64,000 nt of DNA. Source: Pseudanabaena sp. PCC 6802 (GTDB lineage: Bacteria > Cyanobacteriota > Cyanobacteriia > Pseudanabaenales > Pseudanabaenaceae). The stretch lies in the NCBI RefSeq assembly GCF_000332175.1, contig NZ_KB235914.1:3716868-3780867 (forward strand). Reading direction: 5' to 3'. The position numbers and the translations under genes were made by a program. Shown here in pieces: positions 8,472-17,805 of this stretch. The notes under the pieces are model-generated. The model searched no databases. It was not told the origin of the DNA and worked only from the letters and a program-made list of their open reading frames with translations. Each line of letters begins with the position of its first letter. The first letter of the stretch is position 1.

Positions 8472-9689
8472 TTACTTTAAGAATTTAAACTTACCGTTAC
8501 TACCGCCTGGTTCCATACTGATTTGTGCGACATAAAATTCCTTCTGAATGATTTCGCCTTCGGGGGTAAAGGAGATCTCGCCCAGTGGAGTATCGTACTT
8601 ACCTGCCAAAATCGCTTTATTTAGATCGGTGCGCAATTGAGGTAGGGATAAAGTACTAATTTTAGTTTTGCCATCTACGGCTTTCAGTGCTTCTACGAAT
8701 ACCTGTACGCCTGTAAATGCCTGCGCGCTGAACTGCGGTGGTTCCTTCTTGTTTTGCTCGGTGTAGATTCTGCGAAATTCTTTGTTAATTTCGTTAGGAT
8801 GCTCGGGACTGTATGCTTGGGCGATCAGGATGCCATCGCATAGAGCTTTACAAACAGGTAGCAGATTAGAAGTATTTAACCCATTACCACCAATAATTAA
8901 GCCCTTGTAGCCTAGTTCGCGCAACTGTTTCACCAGGTTGCCGCCGTCAGCCGCTAGCCCGGAAATTATAACCAGTTCGGGCTTCAGGTTAATTGTATTA
9001 GTTGCCTGGGTTTGAAAGTCGGTATCCGTGGTCTGAAACTTTTGCACGGTAACCAGGTCAAGCCCTTGAGCCTTCACCGTCTCTTGAAATGTTCCGGTTT
9101 CCGACTTACTAAAAGCATCGTTCTGGGCGTAAAATACTGCCACCTTTTTAATATTGGGGTTAATCTTGAGCGCGGCTTTGACGGCGTTCGGTGCTACAAC
9201 CGCTACTGGTGCCGATACCCGCGAAATGTATTCGCCTATTTGGGGAATGCCCTTAGCCGTATTTGAAGGCGCGAGCACGGGGACTTTGGCTCGTTCGGCG
9301 ATCGGGTCGGCGCTGAAAGCATGTTGAGATAGGGTAGGCCCCACTATACCGACCACTTTATCTTGATTAATTAGGGCATTAAAAGCATTGATGGCACCTT
9401 GTTCGTCACCGGAAGTATCCTGGAAAAACAACTTAATTGGCGTGCCATTTACACCACCTTTCTGATTAAAAAACTGCTCGGCAATTTTGGCACCAATTAC
9501 TTGCTCCTGACCCAAAAGGGCAACGTTACTGGTCTGAGCCACACCTATCCCAATGGGGATAGGTGCGTTACCCGTTGTGTTAACTGGGGCTGTAGTTGTA
9601 GTGGCGATCGGTGTGTTTGACTGGCCGCAGGCTACAACCAGAATGCAGGTTATAAATGCAGTCAGCAGGTGTTTAAATATGCTTTTCAT
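8472..9689 (-). CDS. ABC-type branched-chain amino acid-like periplasmic binding lipoprotein (LivK/UrtA superfamily)
   Basis: I prefer the start at 9689 (MKSIFKHLLTAF), which gives a lipoprotein signal with lipobox VVAC; a start at 9716 adds nine residues before it. The mature protein has the type I periplasmic binding fold: PIGIGVAQT, QFFNQKGGVNG, VVGIVGPTLSQ, KVAVFYAQNDAFSKS and GLIIGGNG. The family binds amino acids, urea or amides outside the membrane for an ABC importer. No permease or ATPase gene is adjacent, so it is an orphan here and the ligand is unknown. The mature N-terminus starts with a Thr-rich linker. Confidence 0.87.
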   Translation of the reverse strand: MKSIFKHLLTAFITCILVVACGQSNTPIATTTTAPVNTTGNAPIPIGIGVAQTSNVALLGQEQVIGAKIAEQFFNQKGGVNGTPIKLFFQDTSGDEQGAINAFNALINQDKVVGIVGPTLSQHAFSADPIAERAKVPVLAPSNTAKGIPQIGEYISRVSAPVAVVAPNAVKAALKINPNIKKVAVFYAQNDAFSKSETGTFQETVKAQGLDLVTVQKFQTTDTDFQTQATNTINLKPELVIISGLAADGGNLVKQLRELGYKGLIIGGNGLNTSNLLPVCKALCDGILIAQAYSPEHPNEINKEFRRIYTEQNKKEPPQFSAQAFTGVQVFVEALKAVDGKTKISTLSLPQLRTDLNKAILAGKYDTPLGEISFTPEGEIIQKEFYVAQISMEPGGSNGKFKFLK

Positions 9690-9853
9690 AAAATCATTAC
9701 TTAAATATACGAGCACAATTATCTTAAGAAATAGTTGCTTCTTGTCACTTTCCTACCCTACACAATAACAGAGGCTTTCGATCGGGGTTCGGTATTGCGC
9801 TCCGGTACAATTTGTTATGGTCAAACAATTTATGAAAAAAATCGATCGCTTTT

Positions 9854-10468
9854 ATGAGTCAAGCAAAAGAGCTAAGCCCAGAAGAGTTGTTTCAAGAGGG
9901 GATTCGGCTCAGTAAAATCGGGCAGTACGAAGCGGCGATCGCGGCGTTTAACCAGGCACTGATTGCTAAGCCAGGTTTTGCGGAAGCTTGGAACGATCGT
10001 GGTATGGCGCTTGGCGATTTGCAGGAATACGATGAGGCGGTTGCCAGTTACGACAAAGCCATAGAGATTAATCCCAAACTCCATCAAGCTTGGTATAACC
10101 GAGGTGTGGCTCTGGGCAACTTAGGCAAATATGAAGAGGCGATCGCCAGTTGGGATAAAGCCCTAGAAATTAATCCCGATCTGGCAGAGGCCTGGTACAA
10201 TCGCGGCTGCGCTATGGGAAATTTGCAGCACTTCAACGGTGCGATCGCTGCCTTTGCCAAAGCGATCGAGATAAATCCTAACTATGCGGCTGCCTGGTTC
10301 AGCCAAGCTTGCATTTACATGGTGCAGGGTAATGTAGACTCAGCGATCGAGTATCTCCACCAGGCCATTCAATTAGATCGGCATCGATATCTCAACCTAG
10401 CTAAGAAGCATCCTGGTTTTGATGAAATCCGCCAAGATTCAAGATTCCAAAATTTGCTGATGCAATAG
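9854..10468 (+). CDS. Tetratricopeptide repeat protein
   Basis: 204 residues made almost entirely of TPR units. At least four are plain (AIAAFNQALIAKPGFAEAWNDRG, AVASYDKAIEINPKLHQAWYNRG, AIASWDKALEINPDLAEAWYNRG, AIAAFAKAIEINPNYAAAWF) and a fifth is degenerate. The tail LAKKHPGFDEIRQDSRFQNLL is a common end in cyanobacterial TPR proteins. It has no signal peptide. TPRs mediate protein-protein contacts; the partner is unknown. The stop codon is separated by one base from the stop of the convergent symporter gene. Confidence 0.88.
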   Translation: MSQAKELSPEELFQEGIRLSKIGQYEAAIAAFNQALIAKPGFAEAWNDRGMALGDLQEYDEAVASYDKAIEINPKLHQAWYNRGVALGNLGKYEEAIASWDKALEINPDLAEAWYNRGCAMGNLQHFNGAIAAFAKAIEINPNYAAAWFSQACIYMVQGNVDSAIEYLHQAIQLDRHRYLNLAKKHPGFDEIRQDSRFQNLLMQ

Positions 10469-10469
10469 G

Positions 10470-11804
10470 TTACGAAGCCACGAGATAGTCTTCTGTTTCA
10501 ATTACTTGTCGATCTGGTTCCACATCTGCAATTACTGCACTAACAGCAATACTAGTATGCAAGGTACACAAAGTGCGGAATGGATCCATAATCGGATCGA
10601 CCGCAAAAAAGAGAACCAGAACCGCATCTAAAGGTAAGCCTAAAGGTTGTAAAACTACACCCATAGTTGCGAGGGTAGCAATACCCGTTGCGCCCGAGCT
10701 AGCGATGCCTGCAAAAATCGAACCAACCACTACTATCGATAGTCCCCCCACACCCAAGTCAAACTTATAAAGCTGAGCCACAAATAGACTGGCAAGGGCG
10801 AAGTAGAGCACCTGACCAAATCTACCGACCGTAACTGCCAAAGGCACAATCACATTGATTGCCTGCAGATCGAATTTAAGTCCGTCGCTCATGGCGGCAA
10901 TGCTAGAAGGCAGACAAGCAAAAGCATTACTCGTAGCTAGCGCTAATATGGAAGTATCGCGCAACGTGGCAAAAGTGAATAGGAAGGAGCGCTTGACTCG
11001 ACTCCAAATTACTAACATGCTGATGATGTAGACAATGGCATAGGCGATTAGCCCAGCGATTAGAAAATTTACCATCGCAAAGATCACATTTAAACCTGCT
11101 TTAGCAATCTGTGAAGCTAACAAGCAGAACAAACCAAAGGGTAGTAGTAAGGTCAGCCAGCCAATCAGCTTATTGAAAGATTTGTAGATATAGTCAAAGG
11201 TACTAAAGACTCGATATGGATTACTAGATTTACTATTAACAATCCCAAGCGTGGCACCGAATACAATTGAGAAAAAGACAACTTTAAGCGTTTCCCCTTC
11301 GCTGAGCGAGCCGAATATATTACTAGGAATCATGCTAGCAATAAAGCCGAGTAAGTTCGGCACCTCTTTGGGTGGAGTTAGAGGCCCACTTAGAGATATG
11401 ACTAAATCCACTCCTTCTTTATTGATTAAAACGCCTAGCCTCTGGAGTGTCCCCGAACTCAAACTTCTGCCAGGCCCTAAGATTAATGCGGTCAGAAGAC
11501 CTACCAGCGATACCGCCAACATGCCAATGGGAAATACGAGAAGAACTCTCTTAATATACCGCCCAGCTTCATGGGAGACCATCAATCTGCCTATACTCAT
11601 GGTAATTGCTGAAATCAGTATGGGCAGAACGCACATTTTCAGCAAAGAGAGATAGATATTTCCAAATGGAGCAAGTGATTTCGCAAAATTTGGTTGAGAT
11701 GCACCCAGATATATTGCAATTAAAGCACTACACAAAATAGTCCACGGATTGCGCAGTACCCCGAATAGCCAGGAAGTGGGAGTCCATGATTTTAGCTCAG
11801 CCAA
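10470..11804 (-). CDS. Dicarboxylate/amino acid:cation symporter (DAACS/GltP family)
   Basis: 444 residues with about eight to nine hydrophobic segments and re-entrant loop motifs. The C-terminal half carries the substrate region (ALATSNAFACLPSSIAAM, ASSGATGIATLATMGVVLQPLGLPLDAVLVLFFAVDPIMDPFRTLCTLHTSIAVSAVIAD), diagnostic of glutamate/dicarboxylate symporters. The start is a TTG at 11804, with AAGGAG eight bases upstream embedded in the end of the preceding gene. It follows the binding-protein gene by only 5 bp, so the two are co-translated. The substrate is probably an acidic amino acid or dicarboxylate, driven by Na+ or H+. Confidence 0.88.
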   Translation of the reverse strand: MAELKSWTPTSWLFGVLRNPWTILCSALIAIYLGASQPNFAKSLAPFGNIYLSLLKMCVLPILISAITMSIGRLMVSHEAGRYIKRVLLVFPIGMLAVSLVGLLTALILGPGRSLSSGTLQRLGVLINKEGVDLVISLSGPLTPPKEVPNLLGFIASMIPSNIFGSLSEGETLKVVFFSIVFGATLGIVNSKSSNPYRVFSTFDYIYKSFNKLIGWLTLLLPFGLFCLLASQIAKAGLNVIFAMVNFLIAGLIAYAIVYIISMLVIWSRVKRSFLFTFATLRDTSILALATSNAFACLPSSIAAMSDGLKFDLQAINVIVPLAVTVGRFGQVLYFALASLFVAQLYKFDLGVGGLSIVVVGSIFAGIASSGATGIATLATMGVVLQPLGLPLDAVLVLFFAVDPIMDPFRTLCTLHTSIAVSAVIADVEPDRQVIETEDYLVAS

Positions 11805-11809
11805 TGCAG

Positions 11810-12985
11810 TTACTCCTTCCGAAATGAATTTTCATAGGTTTTTATTAGTTGATCTGCCGTATAACTCAGCTTGTTCAGACTGAGGTCATAATTGACAAAA
11901 TCTATGAGTTGAGAACTCTGCCAGTGGCCAACAACGGCAAGTAGGTCTGTCGTATCGCTAAATGCAACTGTCTGCACCTGAAGTGCGAAATCAGGTTGGA
12001 GGAGAAGGACTTTCTTAATTTCTAGCTCATCGCGGAAGGCAGCCAGAATCTCGCCTTTGCCAACAGCATCAACCGCATCAGTCCATTTAGGGAACTCTAC
12101 CACCGTTGACTTGGGGAATCTTTTCTTCGCAAATAGAGAATACTGCGTACCCTGAATTACACCTACCTTACCATCAAGGCCTCTAATCACTTCTTCCGCC
12201 GTAAAGCCTCCACTCATTCTCTGCGCGAGTTGTAACCTATTTACAAGAAGGGCTTGACGCATAGTCACGTACGGCAACGAGAATTTCATTTGTTTAGCTC
12301 GTCTCAAGCTAATACTGAGTTTAGAGATTGCTAAGTCAGCTTTTCGTCTTTGCACCAATTCTACAGCTTCGTTAAATGTTTTCGGCGAGCGATCGAATCT
12401 CACTTTTACGCCTAATTCCCGAGCGATCGATCTGCCAATATCGACATCTAAACCTGAAAGCACGTTACCCTTTGCCCGTTCAAAAAAAGGTGGATTATCA
12501 ATTCCCAGCATTGCTACTATAAGTTCGCCGCGTTTTAATATTCTCCCTATATCTTCTGGAAAGCTAGGTTCTATTTCCTTCTCAGCAGGTACTTGCTTGG
12601 AAATCTTCAACTGAGTGAATGTTGGAGATATAGAATCTGGGGCTGCTTGCTCTAGATGACCTCTCACGCTTATTGTCGGTAATACCTCTGTAGCACCATG
12701 CTCTATGTCTATGTCTTTAAGCACGCCCTGAATGCTGACATCTGGTAAGACTTCAGATGCTCCTTTATCCAAAGTCATTTGCTCGATCGCGCCTCGAATG
12801 CCCGAGCGATCGCTGACTGGAATGTCCTGAGCAATTTTAAGAGGAAGCGCCAAAGCGTAGGGCGATCGCCCCATAAAAATAAATAAAATTAGAACGATAA
12901 TCAAGCCCGAGCGGGTTCTTGTCAATAAAGTTTGCAAGCCTTGAATTACTGCATAGAACTTTAAATTATTTATTCTAGGTAGCAT
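11810..12985 (-). CDS. Amino acid-type periplasmic binding protein (SBP_bac_3) with unusual N-terminal repeat region
   Basis: 391 residues. A membrane segment or signal anchor lies at about residues 27-47. A 90-residue linker contains two copies of a 22-residue unit (KGASEVLPDVSIQG, HGATEVLPTISVRG). The solute-binding domain then begins at about residue 145 (ILKRGELIVAMLGIDNPPFF, DVDIGRSIARELGVKVRF, DLAISKLSISLRRAKQMKFSLPYV). The fold belongs to the glutamine/polar amino acid binding family, also used as sensor domains. It lies directly upstream of a DAACS symporter rather than an ABC permease, so it may feed or regulate that carrier. The uncleaved-looking leader could anchor it on the outer face of the inner membrane. 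Confidence 0.84.
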   Translation of the reverse strand: MLPRINNLKFYAVIQGLQTLLTRTRSGLIIVLILFIFMGRSPYALALPLKIAQDIPVSDRSGIRGAIEQMTLDKGASEVLPDVSIQGVLKDIDIEHGATEVLPTISVRGHLEQAAPDSISPTFTQLKISKQVPAEKEIEPSFPEDIGRILKRGELIVAMLGIDNPPFFERAKGNVLSGLDVDIGRSIARELGVKVRFDRSPKTFNEAVELVQRRKADLAISKLSISLRRAKQMKFSLPYVTMRQALLVNRLQLAQRMSGGFTAEEVIRGLDGKVGVIQGTQYSLFAKKRFPKSTVVEFPKWTDAVDAVGKGEILAAFRDELEIKKVLLLQPDFALQVQTVAFSDTTDLLAVVGHWQSSQLIDFVNYDLSLNKLSYTADQLIKTYENSFRKE

Positions 12986-13196
12986 TTAGTGAGTCTCCTA
13001 GCGCATGTTAGCCCTGTGGTTGTTTGGGCTTAATAACTTCTCAGTTAGTCGATTTAGCTATGACCTGTACCCCTATAATTCCCAAATTCTAGGGGAATTT
13101 GAACAATCTGTCTCCCCTAGTTGTGCAGGGGGCAAGGACTTGACCAAGAAGTATTGGGTTTAGGTTAATATAGTAGTTTGTTGCCACTAATACCAC

Positions 13197-13391
13197 ATGA
13201 CTACCCATTTCGTTACCGCAGAAATCGACTTAAATAGCGCGGAATCCTCAGTAATTGAGGCGGTCAATACCGAACTAGCCAAGCACGGCGAACCACTGCG
13301 CTGGGCGATTACTTCTGTAGATGCCGATCGACAAACTGCGCAGGTAGAAGCAGTAGTTACGGTCGGCTCCGTACAAAACTTACCTAAGTAG
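13197..13391 (+). CDS. Small conserved hypothetical protein, 64 aa
   Basis: A 64-residue acidic protein starting MTTHFVTAEIDL. Alternating hydrophobic strands (RWAITSVD, TAQVEAVVTV) suggest a small alpha/beta fold. Codon use and HIP1-like GATCG content match neighbours, supporting a real gene. The next gene starts 73 bp downstream on the same strand. I recognise no function. Confidence 0.65.
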   Translation: MTTHFVTAEIDLNSAESSVIEAVNTELAKHGEPLRWAITSVDADRQTAQVEAVVTVGSVQNLPK

Positions 13392-13464
13392 ACGCTGAGG
13401 TTCGTGCAGAAGTGTAGCCTGAATTCAGCCAAACTACTCCATATAACAACACATTAACCCCTAT

Positions 13465-13926
13465 ATGTCCACTTATCAAACTGCTCCTGACCTCCAGCCT
13501 TCAGATTACATTATTTTGGGCATTGCCAACTGCTTCATTAAAGCTGATGGTGAAGTTCAGCAAGTCAAAGTGGCAGAACCGATTCCCTCTGCGGCTTTAG
13601 AGGCAATCCTCAAGCAGATCCCGACCTCCTACGAACTTGCCTATGCCACCGATCTCGGGCAGATACTGGATAGTGATGGTAAGCCCCAGCTACCGGCAGG
13701 GGTTTTTCCGGCTGATGTCCAGATCTGTAGTGAGTTTCTCGATCGCGCGATCGCTGCTGCCCGCACCTACAAAACTCGTCCCGAGGCCAAAAAACACATT
13801 CCCGTAGGGCAAACTCATACCAACTTTAACTTTTCGCTAGAGAAAAAACGCATTCTCAACCCAGATCGCGTCGTCCGCGAAGAAGATAACGTCAAGCAAC
13901 ATCCCCACACCCATAAGGTACTCTAG
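13465..13926 (+). CDS. Conserved hypothetical protein, 153 aa
   Basis: A soluble 153-residue protein, likely cyanobacterial only. The N-terminal half (DYIILGIANCFIKADGEVQQVKVAEPIPSAALEAIL) reads as an alpha/beta domain; the C-terminal part is basic and His-rich (KQHPHTHKVL), possibly metal-binding. No membrane segment is present. It sits between the 64-residue ORF and ribD on the same strand with gaps of 73 and 48 bp, so it may be in one transcript with ribD. No function can be assigned. Confidence 0.72.
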   Translation: MSTYQTAPDLQPSDYIILGIANCFIKADGEVQQVKVAEPIPSAALEAILKQIPTSYELAYATDLGQILDSDGKPQLPAGVFPADVQICSEFLDRAIAAARTYKTRPEAKKHIPVGQTHTNFNFSLEKKRILNPDRVVREEDNVKQHPHTHKVL

Positions 13927-13974
13927 ATATCAGCTTTTAGCTATGAAATATTAGGAAGTTTTTGATGTTAAGCA

Positions 13975-15129
13975 GTGCCAGATCGAGATCGAGAAAATTG
14001 GCAGGAGCTAAATAATCTACACCACCTGAAGTGGATGCAGCGCTGTCTGGAACTTGCTCAAGGGGCTAGAGGGCGGACTGCACCCAATCCTATGGTTGGT
14101 TGCGCGATCGTCAAAGATGGCGAACTAATCGGTGAAGGCTTTCACCCCGCTGCCGGACAACCCCATGCGGAGGTGTTCGCGATCGCCGCCGCCCAATCTA
14201 ATCGTGGTATTGATGCCACGCAGGGAGCCACGCTCTACGTTAATTTAGAACCATGCAACCATTTTGGTCGTACCCCTCCCTGCACCGAAGCGATCGTCAA
14301 GGCAGGTATTAGCCATGTGGTAGTGGGCATGGTCGATCCCGATCCGCGCGTTTCGGGTAGCGGCTGCGATCGCCTGCGTCAAGCCGGAATTTCTGTTACG
14401 GTGGGCGTAGCTGAAACTGCCTGTCAAGAACTAAATGAGGCATTCATCCATCGCGTCACCCATCAAGTCCCGTTTGGCATTCTCAAGTATGCCATGACTC
14501 TAGATGGCAAAATCGCCACTGCAACTGGGCATAGTTACTGGATTACTTCTGAACCTGCGCGTCGCGAAGTACACTACCTGCGGGCAGGATGCGATGCTAT
14601 TGTCACGGGTGGCAATACCGTACGCCTCGACAACCCCCATCTCACCACCCACGGCATCTCAGAGCAATCACCTTTGCGAGTAGTCATGTCTCGAACCTTA
14701 GACCTTCCAATTGAGGCTAACCTGTGGCAGGTGAACGACCGACAGCGTACCTTGGTAATTACCCAAACCGATCGAGATCGTCAGGTAGCAGAATGCCTGC
14801 GCGATCGCGGTGTTGAAGTACTGGTGTTGCCAGAATTATCTCCCCAGTATGTCATGTCAGAATTAGGTCGGCGCGGCTGCAATGCGGTGTTGTGGGAATG
14901 CGGTGGTGTCCTGGCTGCCAGCGCGATCGCATCGGGATCGATCCAGAAAGTTTATGCTTTTATCGCACCTAAGTTAATTGGTGGGCTTGACGCACCTGGG
15001 CCAATTGCATCGCTGGGCTACACCAGGATGACGCAAGCATTAAATCTAGAGAGAATTAGCACCTCAAATATCGGCGACGATTTGCTTGTTGCAGGTTACG
15101 TGAGACAAGAGATAGATATCCCAAGTTGA
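13975..15129 (+). CDS. ribD: Riboflavin biosynthesis deaminase/reductase RibD
   Basis: 384 residues from a GTG at 13975; a stop codon lies one codon upstream in this frame, so the start cannot be much earlier. The N-terminal deaminase domain has the zinc motifs PHAEVFAI and EPCNHFGRTPPC and the opener GRTAPNPMVGCAIV. The C-terminal reductase domain begins at VPFGILKYAMTLDGKIAT (about residue 165) and contains CDAIVTGGNTVRLDNPHLT. RibD carries out the second and third steps from GTP to riboflavin in the cytoplasm. The two-domain architecture and length match the family. Confidence 0.95.
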   Translation: MPDRDRENWQELNNLHHLKWMQRCLELAQGARGRTAPNPMVGCAIVKDGELIGEGFHPAAGQPHAEVFAIAAAQSNRGIDATQGATLYVNLEPCNHFGRTPPCTEAIVKAGISHVVVGMVDPDPRVSGSGCDRLRQAGISVTVGVAETACQELNEAFIHRVTHQVPFGILKYAMTLDGKIATATGHSYWITSEPARREVHYLRAGCDAIVTGGNTVRLDNPHLTTHGISEQSPLRVVMSRTLDLPIEANLWQVNDRQRTLVITQTDRDRQVAECLRDRGVEVLVLPELSPQYVMSELGRRGCNAVLWECGGVLAASAIASGSIQKVYAFIAPKLIGGLDAPGPIASLGYTRMTQALNLERISTSNIGDDLLVAGYVRQEIDIPS

Positions 15130-15163
15130 GGCAGAAAGAATCGAGTCGTTGAAACCTTCTTTG

Positions 15164-15562
15164 TCAACATATAGTTTTTCCAACTGAACTGAAAGATTGC
15201 TCAATCGATCTAGCATAGGCAGTAAACTTATCCGGTTTCACTTCGATATTCCCGACAAGAGATGCGATCGCAAATCTTAACAGCAATAGGTAGAGCAAAA
15301 TAAAAACTCTCAGGAATATCACTCGTTTACTTTTCTTGTCTCCCATCAGGAACCATGTCAGCACTAAGAGTGGAGCTACAAGCCAGAAATCGATCGCAAA
15401 TAGACGATTGCCAAATTCTTGGCAAATTGGGTGGCTGGCATGGAAATAAGCGGAGGTTGTTCCAGTGCAATATATTCTAAGACCGACAAAATGTAATATG
15501 TAGTAGAGTTGACTGGCTACAAAGATAACCAGTAAGAAGCACCGCCAAGAAAATCCTGCCAT
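15164..15562 (-). CDS. Small membrane protein of unknown function, 132 aa
   Basis: A 132-residue protein with about three hydrophobic segments: residues 8-28 (CFLLVIFVASQLYYILHF), 57-73 (FWLVAPLLVLTWFLM) and 82-103 (VIFLRVFILLYLLLLRFAIASL). Four Cys residues lie outside or at the helix edges. It follows the secreted protein gene by 21 bp on the same strand, so the two likely form an operon. No family is recognised. Confidence 0.65.
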   Translation of the reverse strand: MAGFSWRCFLLVIFVASQLYYILHFVGLRIYCTGTTSAYFHASHPICQEFGNRLFAIDFWLVAPLLVLTWFLMGDKKSKRVIFLRVFILLYLLLLRFAIASLVGNIEVKPDKFTAYARSIEQSFSSVGKTIC

Positions 15563-15583
15563 ATTTACTTCTCGATCGCAAAT

Positions 15584-16381
15584 TTACGGTAAATAGATAT
15601 TATTAATCTCTGGATATAACTGTCGATACTGCTCGGAAGAGTTTAACCACTGACAGCGTTTGAGCTTTACCTGATGCCAACCGACCATATATTTTCTAAA
15701 TCCTTCTACTTCTCTAGTTTCACCATCGCGGAGGGGTGGCTCAAAACCGAAAGTCCATCCCTGGTAGCGTCGATATGGGTTGCTCAACGTACGCAGATCG
15801 TTGCCATCCTTATCCAAAATTTCTAGTTCGACGGCAAGAATTTGTTGTTTTCTCTTGCTACGGTTGGTGACGGCGATCGTGAAGGTTACTTCTCCATATG
15901 GATCTAACAAATTCCAATTTTTGAGACTGCAAGTTGAGGAATCGCTAGTGTGGGCTGAGTTGGCAGTTGGAGCGGCAGGAGATTGCCATCGATCTTTAGT
16001 TGCCTCCAGCAAGCGAACTACTTCTTCGCGATTGAGATAGTAAGAATCCACTAAAACTGTGCGATAGAAGATATTAACAGCATTGGGTGCGTAAGGGCGT
16101 TCCCAATCTTTCCATGCTTGTGGCTTGTTGAGATCGAGGCTATTGGAACGATTGGAGCTGTCAATTCTTTTGCCCTCGCTCGCTCGCTCGAACTCTGGCC
16201 AGGTGACGCACCTCGGCACACTCGAATGAAGTCGTTCGCCGCTCGACTTAGATGTCGTCAGAGGGGGAGGATCGATGGGAATTGGCTCGGAAGCAACTGA
16301 CGGATTACTAGCACAATTTGTCGTAACCAGCAGTATGAAGGGTGCTAGCAATACGGAAAAAGTAACTTTGGAAATTTGCAT
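15584..16381 (-). CDS. Secreted or lipoprotein of unknown function, 265 aa
   Basis: The N-terminus MQISKVTFSVLLAPFILLVTTNCAS is a signal peptide ending in a Cys; the TTNC sequence is a poor lipobox, so lipidation is uncertain. A proline-rich stretch follows. The C-terminal half (GEVTFTIAVTNRSKRKQQILAVELEILDKDGNDL) reads as a beta-sandwich like the FxLYD-type or extracellular immunoglobulin-like domains. It is upstream of and 21 bp from the small membrane protein gene. No function is known to me. Confidence 0.65.
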   Translation of the reverse strand: MQISKVTFSVLLAPFILLVTTNCASNPSVASEPIPIDPPPLTTSKSSGERLHSSVPRCVTWPEFERASEGKRIDSSNRSNSLDLNKPQAWKDWERPYAPNAVNIFYRTVLVDSYYLNREEVVRLLEATKDRWQSPAAPTANSAHTSDSSTCSLKNWNLLDPYGEVTFTIAVTNRSKRKQQILAVELEILDKDGNDLRTLSNPYRRYQGWTFGFEPPLRDGETREVEGFRKYMVGWHQVKLKRCQWLNSSEQYRQLYPEINNIYLP

Positions 16382-16535
16382 CTCGATCGATAGCTATATC
16401 AACGTCAAAATCAGCCAGAATTAATGGTAATGACGCACTTCCAGTTTTAAGCTGCGATCGCTCTAACATCCTAATTGAACGCTTCGACCGCTCTCTTGTA
16501 CCTGATGTTCCCCAATTCACCTTAAGATTTAACCT

Positions 16536-16586
16536 GCCTTGGGAGGAGGGGCTGGGGGATGAGGGAGTACGTTAGTTGCACATCGC
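16536..16586. repeat. R5 repeat, right half only
   Basis: The sequence GGGGCTGGGGGATGAGGGA followed by GTACGTTAGTTGCACATCGCG matches the right end of the complete R5 element at 25703-25857. The left half is absent. The remaining gene-free sequence 16382-16692 shows no other convincing feature. Confidence 0.6.
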
Positions 16587-16692
16587 GTAAGTATTGCATT
16601 AACACTAAAAAAACTCAGGTCATTTAAACCTGCTTTGTCGGCATAGCACGGGCTAAAATCAGAATTAAGGTTTGTTCTGAGTTACTGCACGT

Positions 16693-17757
16693 ATGCCCGT
16701 TTTATCGCCCGATCTCCAACAAAAGCTGGCTGCACCGCTCAAGGTAGGCAACTTTGAGCTGCACAGCCGCGTATTGCAGTCACCCTTGTCCGGTGTTACG
16801 GATATGGTATTTCGCCGACTGGTGCGCCGCTATGCCCCCCAGTCAATGCTCTACACCGAGATGGTGAACGCAACTGGATTGCAATACGCCAAAGAGCTAC
16901 CCAAGATTATGGAAGTAGAGCGATCGGAAACGCCAATTAGCATCCAACTATTTGACTGCCGACCTGATTTCCTCGCTGAAGCTGCTCGCATGGCGGTCGC
17001 TGAAGGAGCCGATACCGTTGATATCAATATGGGTTGCCCGGTAAATAAAATTACTAAAAATGGGGGTGGCTCGTCCTTGCTGCGCCAGCCAGAGGTGGCA
17101 GAAGCAATTGTCCGCTCTGTAGTTAGTGCGGTTAACGTTCCCGTCACCGTCAAAACTCGGATTGGCTGGAGTGAAAGCGAGATTAATATCCTGGACTTTG
17201 CGCGACGCATGGAGGATGCGGGCGCTCAGATGATTACCGTACACGGGCGCACGCGAGCGCAGGGTTACAATGGTCCTGCCAAGTGGGAATGGATTCGTCG
17301 CGTTAAAGAAATAATGTCCATTCCCGTAATCGCCAATGGCGATATCTTCTCGGTGGAAGCGGCGATCGCTTGTCTAGAACAAACAGGCGCGGATGGTGTG
17401 ATGTGTTCGCGCGGCACACTGGGCTATCCGTTCCTGGTTGGTGAAATCGACCATTTCCTTAAAACTGGAGAACTTAAACCCAAGCCTTCACCCATAGAAC
17501 GCCTGCAGGTGGCGCGCACCCATCTAATCGAACTGTACGACTATAAGGGCGATCGCGGCATTCGGCAGGCACGCAAACATATGACCTGGTATGCCAAGGG
17601 TTTTGCTGGAGCCGCAACTTTGCGGGGGCAATTATGCCTGGTAGAAAACCTGCAACAGGGTTTAGATTTACTAGATGCCGCGATCGCTCAACTAGCAGAT
17701 CGATCGCACGAGTTGCAAGCAACCGAAGCGGATCTGGCGATGTCGGTGGCAATGTAG
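16693..17757 (+). CDS. dusB: tRNA-dihydrouridine synthase (DusB type)
   Basis: 354 residues with the Dus TIM barrel: LQSPLSGVTDMVFRRLVRRY at the FMN site, TEMVNATGL, the catalytic loop DINMGCPVNKITKNGGGSSLL (active-site Cys in MGCP), TVKTRIGW, ITVHGRTRAQGY and VIANGDIFSVEAA. A C-terminal helical tRNA-binding domain follows (RQARKHMTWYAKGFAGAATLRGQL). It reduces specific uridines in the tRNA D-loop with FMN and NADPH. Length and motifs are typical of DusB. Confidence 0.94.
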   Translation: MPVLSPDLQQKLAAPLKVGNFELHSRVLQSPLSGVTDMVFRRLVRRYAPQSMLYTEMVNATGLQYAKELPKIMEVERSETPISIQLFDCRPDFLAEAARMAVAEGADTVDINMGCPVNKITKNGGGSSLLRQPEVAEAIVRSVVSAVNVPVTVKTRIGWSESEINILDFARRMEDAGAQMITVHGRTRAQGYNGPAKWEWIRRVKEIMSIPVIANGDIFSVEAAIACLEQTGADGVMCSRGTLGYPFLVGEIDHFLKTGELKPKPSPIERLQVARTHLIELYDYKGDRGIRQARKHMTWYAKGFAGAATLRGQLCLVENLQQGLDLLDAAIAQLADRSHELQATEADLAMSVAM

Positions 17758-17805
17758 GCATATGCAGCCCGATCTATGTTATCGTCACGGAGGTTTGGCA
17801 AGATT

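Noticed and set aside
16366-16575. Open frame on the + strand in the gap before dusB, reading ...LPVLSCDRSNILIERFDRSLV...
   Set aside because: It has no start codon, no ribosome-binding site and runs into an R5 repeat fragment. It could be a decayed gene, but I see no family match that would support calling it one.
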